Part shown: positions 1 through 4,783 of the stretch, in pieces
How the letters are laid out: the number at the start of each line of letters is the position of its first letter
How positions within the stretch are numbered: the stretch's first letter is position 1
DNA from: Proteobacteria bacterium UBA4457
GTDB lineage: Bacteria > Pseudomonadota > Gammaproteobacteria > Ga0077536
Direction: 5' to 3'
DNA length: 5,330 bases
NCBI GenBank assembly: GCA_002390205.1
Contig: DGOV01000121.1
Span: forward strand, 1 to 5,330
Translations under genes and position numbers: made by a program
The notes under the pieces: generated by a model
What the model was told of the DNA's origin: nothing
Databases searched by the model: none
Seen by the model: the letters and a program-made list of their open reading frames with translations, nothing else

Positions 1-265
1 CCATAGCTTTGCCTTGATGAGCCAATTCTAAAACCTCATCTATACTCAAAAAAGGGTTGGCTACTTTTTTCGGCGCTTGCGCAAAAGTACAGTAATGACA
101 AACATCTCGGCACAATTGGGTTAGAGGAATGAAAATTTTTCGCGAATAGGTGATGCTATTCCCAAACCCACAGTCTCTCAACGCAGCAGCCTGTTCCATT
201 AAGGCGGTCAAGTCGTCCCTATCGCTTAAGGCGAGCGCATCACTTGTCGTTATCAGGTCAGTCAT
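1..265 (-). CDS. fbiC: Fo synthase, radical-SAM N-terminal part (FbiC or CofG), partial
   Basis: This is the first 88 codons of a radical-SAM enzyme; the rest lies beyond the left edge. The frame from the ATG at 263-265 contains YSRKIFIPLTQLCRDVCHYC at residues 40-59, whose CxxxCxxC cysteines (52, 56, 59) bind the 4Fe-4S cluster. The YSRK-F-IPLT-LCRD-CHYCTF context is characteristic of the CofG half of 7,8-didemethyl-8-hydroxy-5-deazariboflavin (Fo) synthase, which makes the F420 chromophore from tyrosine and a flavin-pathway pyrimidine. About 38 residues precede the motif, fewer than I recall for mycobacterial FbiC. The start lies 27 bases after the cofC stop, with a purine-rich GAAGAGAG four bases upstream of the ATG as a modest ribosome site. 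Whether the protein is a fused FbiC (about 800 residues) or stand-alone CofG (about 350) cannot be seen here; the symbol is provisional. The family call is firm because of the motif and the cofC-cofD-cofE neighbours. Confidence 0.9.
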   Translation of the reverse strand, partial: MTDLITTSDALALSDRDDLTALMEQAAALRDCGFGNSITYSRKIFIPLTQLCRDVCHYCTFAQAPKKVANPFLSIDEVLELAHQGKAM

Positions 266-292
266 AAAACTCTCTTCACTCTATTAGTTTGT

Positions 293-994
293 CTATATCA
301 ATCTAGATGCGGCACCGATACCTACTTTACCTGCGCTACGATTACGCCTAGGCAAAACCTTTCTAGCAATGCCACTATCTGCTAAGTAAGCCAATGTTTC
401 TGTCTCATTGTCAAACGAAAGAAGTATTTGTAAATCAAGAGGATTGTCAATATCCAAAGCAAGGCCACTTAGGCTCACGACAGTCGGCGCAAGGTTAAGC
501 TGCTCTGCCGACGCAATATGCTTAGAGAAAGAGGCTTTGCCAAAAGAAAATTTAATCAATTGAATTGGGCTTACACATAAAGCATTAGTGCCATCTTTTG
601 CTGCATCTGAGGCGATCGTCAGTGCTTTATCGCCACGATGGCTTTTAATGATTTGATCTATTTCCGAGCTACTAACTAACGGAACATCGCCGGGAATAAT
701 TAGCATGCCCCGCTGTCCATGTTTGACAAGCCATTTTCCTGCCTGCTCAACCGATGCTGACAATCCAGCTTCCTCTTCTTCTAAAAAGAGTCCTCCAAGA
801 CGTTCAACCGCATATCGTGCTCTAACTTCATTCGATACTATGAGGACTCCAGATACCAATAGAGAAGATGATATTGCTAGAAGAACATCATTTAGCATAA
901 CTTGCGCAAGCGATTCTCTCTCTGACTCCGACATCAAGGAAGCTAGCCGAGTTTTTGCATTTACAAACCTTTTCACAGGCACTACTACCCACAC
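293..994 (-). CDS. cofC: CofC/FbiD guanylyltransferase of F420 biosynthesis
   Basis: This 233-residue cytosolic nucleotidyltransferase uses GTP to activate a three-carbon phospho-acid (2-phospho-L-lactate, phosphoenolpyruvate or, in some bacteria, 3-phosphoglycerate) for transfer to Fo. Visible family signatures are VPVKRFVNAKTRL (residues 5-17, nucleotide-binding start), PGDVPL (101-106, metal-binding Asp), DGTNAL (134-139), FGKASFSKHI (151-160) and DIDNPLDL (181-188). The start is GTG at 992-994: the only upstream in-frame ATG-like option is an ATT, and a GAGGG at 1002-1006 sits seven bases before the GTG. The start is one base from the cofD stop, implying translational coupling. After about residue 210 the protein ends in a basic tail (RKVLPRRNRS and onward) that looks longer than the catalytic fold needs. 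The family is clear; which phospho-acid it prefers cannot be read from sequence alone. Confidence 0.93.
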   Translation of the reverse strand: MWVVVPVKRFVNAKTRLASLMSESERESLAQVMLNDVLLAISSSLLVSGVLIVSNEVRARYAVERLGGLFLEEEEAGLSASVEQAGKWLVKHGQRGMLIIPGDVPLVSSSEIDQIIKSHRGDKALTIASDAAKDGTNALCVSPIQLIKFSFGKASFSKHIASAEQLNLAPTVVSLSGLALDIDNPLDLQILLSFDNETETLAYLADSGIARKVLPRRNRSAGKVGIGAASRLI

Positions 995-995
995 A

Positions 996-1946
996 TCAAT
1001 GCCCTCTTAGTTCGTCGCACATATTCACAGCAGTTTGCGCCAGATTTATCCTGTCGTCCAGCGAGGCCATCAAAGTCTGTGCCGTAACGACTGACATTCC
1101 TGATTTGGTTATCTCTACGGCATGTTCGGCGTCACTTTCGTCTAAAATGAAGCCATTAATGAAATCTTGATAATGTGCTGCGACACTTACTGGCGACAAC
1201 ACAAGGCGAAGCTCCTTCATTATTTTCGCGGTAGGGCCTTTAACAGCTTGCCCGTTTATTAATGGCGATACAGCAACAATTGGTACTTTACTTGCAATTA
1301 ATGCTTCCTTTAAACCATGTACAGAAAGGATAGGATCTACACTTAAAAAAGGGTTCGAAGGACACACAATAATTCCGCATAAATCAGGATCCTCTAAATA
1401 TCGAAGAAGATTATTTGTCGGGTAAGCGACAGAACTAGAAACGAAGTGAATGGATTTAACCACGTGTTCACAACGATCCCTAACAAAGTAGTGCTGGAAT
1501 TCTAGCCGCCCTGCTTCAGTCTCTATCTGAGTTCGAACCGGCTTGTCGCTCATAGGCCAACAAGAATAGTCGACTCCTAAGTGCCTGAATAAATCAGCCG
1601 TGACCTCTGAAAGTGAACTGCCTAACTTTAACATCTCCGTCCGTCTAAGATGAACAGCCAGATCTTCGTCTCCCAAGCTAAACCAAGAATCCCCACCTAG
1701 TTTTTTGTAAGCATCTAAGCATCGCCAGGTCTCACCACCACGCCCCCAGCCGAGCTCAACATTACTTAACCCCGAAAGGGTGTACATTAAGGTGTCCAAG
1801 TCTGGAGAAATAGACAATCCCATATGTTCGAAGTCGTCCCCAGTGTTGACTAAAAAAGCGACTTCTGACTTCGACAAAATTTTCGTGAGTCCCAAGGCCA
1901 GCTTTGCACCTCCTACTCCTCCAGTGATTGCTAAATATTTTTTCAT
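996..1946 (-). CDS. cofD: CofD/FbiA, 2-phospho-L-lactate (or PEP) transferase
   Basis: This 316-residue protein, a normal length for the family, transfers the phospho-acid moiety from the GDP-activated product of CofC to Fo, giving F420-0 or dehydro-F420-0 with release of GMP. The signatures run in the expected order: GGVGGAKL (9-16), NTGDDFEHMGL (34-44), SPDLDT (47-52), WGRGGETW (67-74), WFSLGDEDLAVHLRRT (88-103), CPSNPFLSVDPIL (195-207) and VSPLINGQAVKGP (226-238). These include the aspartates of the metal and Fo-binding pocket. The ATG at 1944-1946 places the glycine-rich first strand at the expected distance from the N terminus. The ribosome site is weak: the nearest candidate, AAAGG at 1962-1966, overlaps the cofE stop and is 15 bases from the ATG, so translation may depend on ribosomes finishing cofE 18 bases upstream. 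No damage or missing motif was seen. Confidence 0.96.
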   Translation of the reverse strand: MKKYLAITGGVGGAKLALGLTKILSKSEVAFLVNTGDDFEHMGLSISPDLDTLMYTLSGLSNVELGWGRGGETWRCLDAYKKLGGDSWFSLGDEDLAVHLRRTEMLKLGSSLSEVTADLFRHLGVDYSCWPMSDKPVRTQIETEAGRLEFQHYFVRDRCEHVVKSIHFVSSSVAYPTNNLLRYLEDPDLCGIIVCPSNPFLSVDPILSVHGLKEALIASKVPIVAVSPLINGQAVKGPTAKIMKELRLVLSPVSVAAHYQDFINGFILDESDAEHAVEITKSGMSVVTAQTLMASLDDRINLAQTAVNMCDELRGH

Positions 1947-1964
1947 GACATTTATTGATTGCCT

Positions 1965-2738
1965 TTACTGAAATAGATCATCTTCTATAGGACGATTGAT
2001 ATCACCTGCCGTTCCAGATTCGGAATCAACAGGAAAGCCTCTTACTAAAGCTACGGGTGTCTTCTCGGTCGTCTCTCCCATTAACAATGTTGCCAGAGCT
2101 GCGATAGCATCAGCACGATTAATTAGCGTCACCTTAAGCTCTCTGCCAAACAAATCGCTAAGGCCACGCCGATCGTCGATAACTTGAAAACCAGCACAGC
2201 CGATCGCCCCACCAATTGTACCCATGCGCCAAGGTCGATTATGACTATCAGTAATTAATACACCGAGATCACAATTGAGAGCTATATCAAGCTTACGTTT
2301 TAAATTCTCAGCCGAGAGATCAGGGTGTTCCGGTAACAAAAGGGCATATTCATCATCATCTTCGATGTTTGATTGATCTATCCCAGCATTGGCGCCAATA
2401 TGACCTAGCCGATGCCGTACAATTAGTATCCCTGGCTTCTGGCGCACAACCTTTGTCGATTCATCTAACGTCAACTGTACCAACCTAGGATCTTTCTCAG
2501 TTTCTGAGGCTAGCGTAAGGGCTTCTTCACTCGGGGTCACGTCTTTCAAACGAATCAGACGCCCTTCTGCTTTAGACACGATTTTCTGCGCTACCACTAC
2601 AATATCGCCCGACTGAAGAGACAGTTCGTCTCTTTTCAGGCTATCTAAGATAAGCTCTGCCAAATCGTCTCCCTGCTTAACCATGGGAATACCTGATAGC
2701 GTACTGATGCTTAACTGGCTGGTCACTTCACTTCCCAT
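1965..2738 (-). CDS. cofE: CofE, coenzyme F420-0:L-glutamate (gamma-glutamyl) ligase
   Basis: This 257-residue enzyme adds L-glutamate residues to F420-0 using GTP and divalent metal, the last step of F420 synthesis. Family landmarks are SGIP (15-18), GDDLAELI (23-30), GDIVVVAQKIVSKAEGR (44-60), ANAGIDQSN (116-124), TDSHNRPWRMG (163-173), AIGCAG (178-183), GRELKVT (198-204), the aspartate-led helix DAIAALATLLMGE (210-222) and PVALVRG (228-234). It ends soon after the ligase domain, so it matches stand-alone CofE and lacks the C-terminal nitroreductase-like domain that makes mycobacterial FbiB about 450 residues long. In the DSHNRPWR segment an Asn stands where many relatives have Gly. The ATG at 2736-2738 has AGAGG five bases upstream (2744-2748). 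It is the first gene of the minus-strand operon and follows the likely promoter in the divergent intergenic region. Confidence 0.96.
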   Translation of the reverse strand: MGSEVTSQLSISTLSGIPMVKQGDDLAELILDSLKRDELSLQSGDIVVVAQKIVSKAEGRLIRLKDVTPSEEALTLASETEKDPRLVQLTLDESTKVVRQKPGILIVRHRLGHIGANAGIDQSNIEDDDEYALLLPEHPDLSAENLKRKLDIALNCDLGVLITDSHNRPWRMGTIGGAIGCAGFQVIDDRRGLSDLFGRELKVTLINRADAIAALATLLMGETTEKTPVALVRGFPVDSESGTAGDINRPIEDDLFQ

Positions 2739-2783
2739 AGCTACCTCTTGCTTAAATCTTTAGCATAGTTTTCTTGTACATGC

Positions 2784-2811
2784 ATGATAGGTTAATATCA
2801 TATCAAATCAA
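2784..2811 (-). promoter_or_regulatory. Candidate sigma-70-type promoter of the cofE operon
   Basis: On the minus strand TTGATT (2811-2806) matches four of six bases of the -35 consensus, and TATCAT (2789-2784) matches five of six of the -10 consensus, with a 16-base spacer. Transcription would begin near 2777, giving a leader of about 38 bases that includes the AGAGG ribosome site of cofE. This rests on pattern matching alone in an AT-rich region, so chance is a real alternative. Confidence 0.35.
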
Positions 2812-2812
2812 C

Positions 2813-2851
2813 GCGTTTGCCACGAGAATGTATATGAATGATTGGCAACGC
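2813..2851. repeat. Imperfect inverted repeat at the centre of the divergent region
   Basis: GCGTTTGCCA (2813-2822) faces TGGCAACGC (2843-2851); the arms are complementary apart from one extra T in the left arm, and 20 bases lie between them. The repeat lies just upstream of the candidate cofE -35 element, near the midpoint between the two start codons. That position fits an operator for a dimeric regulator of one or both operons, or a chance match. No regulator gene is in the window. Confidence 0.35.
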
Positions 2852-2928
2852 TGTATTGCTCGGAGAACTTGGTTTTTAAAATGAAGAACTTAGTCATACC
2901 GCGATAAATTTATTTTTATATAGAATTT

Positions 2929-2933
2929 AGGAG
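2929..2933 (+). promoter_or_regulatory. Ribosome binding site of the dehydrogenase gene
   Basis: AGGAG lies seven bases before the ATG at 2941. This spacing favours 2941 over the second in-frame ATG at 2947 (Met3) as the start of the dehydrogenase. Confidence 0.75.
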
Positions 2934-2940
2934 TTTCAAT

Positions 2941-3852
2941 ATGGGCATGCTCGATAGTAAAGTTGTTTTAGTGACTGGAGGTGGACGCGGAATTGGTAGA
3001 GATTTTTCCCTCGCTATGGCACGAGCCGGCGCCAAAGTTGTGGTGAATGATCTAGGGTCAAGCACTGATGGCCAGGATATAGAGGGACGGCCTGCGCAAG
3101 AGGTCGTCAAAGAAATCAATGACCTCGGTGGTGAGGCGGTTGCTAATTTTGGAAGTGTCTCGAATTATGATGATGCGAAACAAATGGTTAAGGATGCCAT
3201 CGACAACTTCGGACAACTCGATTGTGTCGTAAACAATGCCGGCATTTTAAGAGATCGGATGTTTCATAAAATGAGCATCGAGGAGTGGCACAGTGTAATT
3301 GACGTGCACCTTCACGGCACTTTTTACATAAGTCGAGCTGCAGCCGAACATTTTCGTGAACGTGAAACTGGCAGTTATGTTCACATGACATCTACAAGCG
3401 GTTTAATAGGAAATTTTGGACAAGCAAACTACGCGGCTGCCAAACTGGGCATTGTCGCTTTATCGAAAAGTATCGCATTAGATTTAGGAAGGTATAACGT
3501 CCGTTCTAACTGCATTGCTCCTTTTGCTTGGACACGTATGATTGGGACAATACCTATTACAGACGAAGCGCAGAAAGAAAGAGTCGAACGTTTGAAAGAA
3601 ATGACGCCCGATAAGATTGCGCCTATGGCGGTATACCTCTTATCTGATGAGGCCAAAGAGGTGACAGGTCAAATATTTGCCGTAAGAAACAACGAAATCT
3701 TTTTGATGGGACAAAATAGGCCACTCAGGTCAATACATCGAGGTGAAGGTTGGTCTCCCGAGACTATCGCAGAGCATGCTATCCCGGCCTTTAAATCGGA
3801 TCTATACCCTCTTGATCGGTCGCAAGATATCTGGCCATGGGATCCGGTTTAG
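2941..3852 (+). CDS. Short-chain dehydrogenase, MFE-2-type (3R)-hydroxyacyl-CoA dehydrogenase-like
   Basis: This 303-residue SDR has the dinucleotide motif TGGGRGIG (12-19), NDLGSSTDG (36-44) after the second strand, NNAG (98-101) and the active-site run STSGLIGNFGQANYAAAK, giving Ser151, Tyr164 and Lys168 as the catalytic triad. The NDLG-DG segment and the GNFGQANY-AAK segment are typical of the dehydrogenase domain of peroxisomal MFE-2 and its bacterial single-domain relatives, which oxidise (3R)-hydroxyacyl-CoA to 3-ketoacyl-CoA with NAD+. Asp37 after the second strand favours NAD+ over NADP+. About 50 residues after the core fold (roughly 250-303, rich in Trp and Pro at the end: DIWPWDPV) extend it beyond the usual 250-residue SDR length. 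It is followed 51 bases later by a MaoC hydratase, its expected partner activity. The acyl chain or ring substrate is unknown; a steroid-side-chain or other branched acyl-CoA is as possible as a fatty acyl-CoA. Confidence 0.88.
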   Translation: MGMLDSKVVLVTGGGRGIGRDFSLAMARAGAKVVVNDLGSSTDGQDIEGRPAQEVVKEINDLGGEAVANFGSVSNYDDAKQMVKDAIDNFGQLDCVVNNAGILRDRMFHKMSIEEWHSVIDVHLHGTFYISRAAAEHFRERETGSYVHMTSTSGLIGNFGQANYAAAKLGIVALSKSIALDLGRYNVRSNCIAPFAWTRMIGTIPITDEAQKERVERLKEMTPDKIAPMAVYLLSDEAKEVTGQIFAVRNNEIFLMGQNRPLRSIHRGEGWSPETIAEHAIPAFKSDLYPLDRSQDIWPWDPV

Positions 3853-3903
3853 ATTTCAACCCTTATAACTTATATAGAAAAAACACTGGTAAGGAAACAG
3901 CGG

Positions 3904-4764
3904 ATGAAAGACCACAGCAAACTAATTGGTAGAGTACTCAATGAGCAGATTGTCGACCTCGATATGAAGGATACGCTTCTCTATGCCCTTTCTCTTGGAT
4001 TTGGCGCGGACCCTTTAGATACTAATCAACTTCGCTATGTGTACGAAACAAATACGCTCTCTCTGCCAGGAATGGCGATGATAGTTGGTTATCCAGGATT
4101 TTGGATGAAGGAAGCTGAATACGGCTTCGAGTGGCAAAAAGCTCTTCATGCTGAAGAGTCAATAACTATCCATAGCCCTCTGCCCACAGAAGGCAAAATA
4201 TTTGCAAAAACTATAGTCGAAGATGTAGTCGATCGGGGATCCGAGAAAGGCTGTTTTGTATATATGAAAAAAGAGCTTTACACCAAAGATAAATCTACTC
4301 ATTTAGCAACGGTGGTTTCAAATACATTGGCCAGAGGAGATGGAGGGTTTGGATCAGGAGGTAAACCACGGGCGGCAATGCCAGGTCCTCCTGCTGAAAA
4401 CCCTAGCATAATTTGTGACCTCACTACCTTGCCCCAATCAGCGTTACTGTATCGACTTAGCGGAGATATGAATCCGCTTCACGCTGATCCTGAAGTTGCT
4501 CAATCTGTAGGCTTTAGCGGACCTATACTGCATGGCAGATGTACCATGGGCGTGGCGATGCATGCTCTGATAAAAAGCTGCTGCGACTATGACGCGTCAA
4601 AATTAAAGTCGATGGAGGTTAGATTTTCTTCACCCTTCATGCCTGGAGAGACTTTACGAACGGAAATATGGGAAAATGGCGAAACAGTGCAATTCAAATC
4701 AACCTCGCTAGAGCGAAACGTGGTTGTTCTAAATAACGGCAATGCTCGTATTAGCCAATCGTAG
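3904..4764 (+). CDS. MaoC-family (R)-specific enoyl-CoA hydratase 2
   Basis: This 286-residue protein has the length and layout of a double hot-dog hydratase 2: an N-terminal half with the marker segments YALSLGFGADPLD (27-39), LRYVYE (43-48) and LARGDGGFG (142-150), and a C-terminal MaoC half with YRLSGDMNPLHADP (183-196) followed by GFSGPILHG (203-211). Asp188 and His193 are the expected catalytic pair that hydrates trans-2-enoyl-CoA to (3R)-hydroxyacyl-CoA. A relaxed linker rich in Gly and Pro (about 148-168) joins the halves. The start ATG at 3904 has AAGGA about eight bases upstream; the N terminus begins close to the fold, as expected. It lies between the dehydrogenase and the CoA-transferase, and with the former reconstitutes the hydratase-dehydrogenase part of MFE-2. 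The fold and motif are clear; the natural substrate is not. Confidence 0.9.
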   Translation: MKDHSKLIGRVLNEQIVDLDMKDTLLYALSLGFGADPLDTNQLRYVYETNTLSLPGMAMIVGYPGFWMKEAEYGFEWQKALHAEESITIHSPLPTEGKIFAKTIVEDVVDRGSEKGCFVYMKKELYTKDKSTHLATVVSNTLARGDGGFGSGGKPRAAMPGPPAENPSIICDLTTLPQSALLYRLSGDMNPLHADPEVAQSVGFSGPILHGRCTMGVAMHALIKSCCDYDASKLKSMEVRFSSPFMPGETLRTEIWENGETVQFKSTSLERNVVVLNNGNARISQS

Positions 4765-4766
4765 TT

Positions 4767-4771
4767 AGGAG
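4767..4771 (+). promoter_or_regulatory. Ribosome binding site of the CoA-transferase gene, long spacer
   Basis: AGGAG is followed by a 12-base AT-only spacer before the ATG at 4784, longer than the usual five to nine. No alternative start codon lies in frame between the site and this ATG, and the encoded N terminus fits the family, so the ATG is retained. Reduced translation relative to the first gene of the operon is possible. Confidence 0.55.
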
Positions 4772-4783
4772 TATTTTTATAAT

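Larger units (their letters stand above)
2739..2940. promoter_or_regulatory. Divergent intergenic region between the F420 operon and the acyl-CoA operon
   Basis: These 202 bases separate the start codons of cofE (minus) and the dehydrogenase (plus) and hold no credible gene. Both operons must start in or near it, since there is no upstream gene on either strand to read through. It is AT-rich, mainly at its right end before the dehydrogenase. It contains a plausible minus-strand promoter (2784-2811), an imperfect inverted repeat near its centre (2813-2851), and the ribosome sites of both first genes. I could not find a convincing sigma-70-like -35/-10 pair for the plus-strand operon. Confidence 0.7.

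Noticed and set aside
705..1170. Plus-strand open frames opposite cofC and cofD
   Set aside because: They lie antisense to strongly conserved genes, their products are low-complexity and Ser/Thr/Cys-rich, and no family motif is visible.
1780..2187. Two short plus-strand open frames opposite cofD and cofE
   Set aside because: Each is 63 codons, fully or nearly contained in a confirmed gene on the other strand, with no recognisable motif.
2785..2805. TGATA-TATCA inverted repeat with a repeated TATCA as a regulator site
   Set aside because: Five-base AT-rich arms in AT-rich DNA are expected by chance, and they overlap the candidate -10 element of cofE.
2916..3656. Minus-strand open frames opposite the dehydrogenase
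   Set aside because: They are shadows of a gene with full SDR motifs; one would also run into the divergent control region, and none has a family signature.
3853..3903. Terminator or small gene in the 51-base gap between dehydrogenase and hydratase
   Set aside because: No stable GC-rich hairpin followed by a T run was found, and there is no room for a supported gene.
4778..4783. Perfect TATAAT directly before the CoA-transferase ATG, as a promoter for that gene
   Set aside because: Transcription from it would start inside the coding region, after the start codon and the ribosome site; no -35 element was recognised at the right distance.
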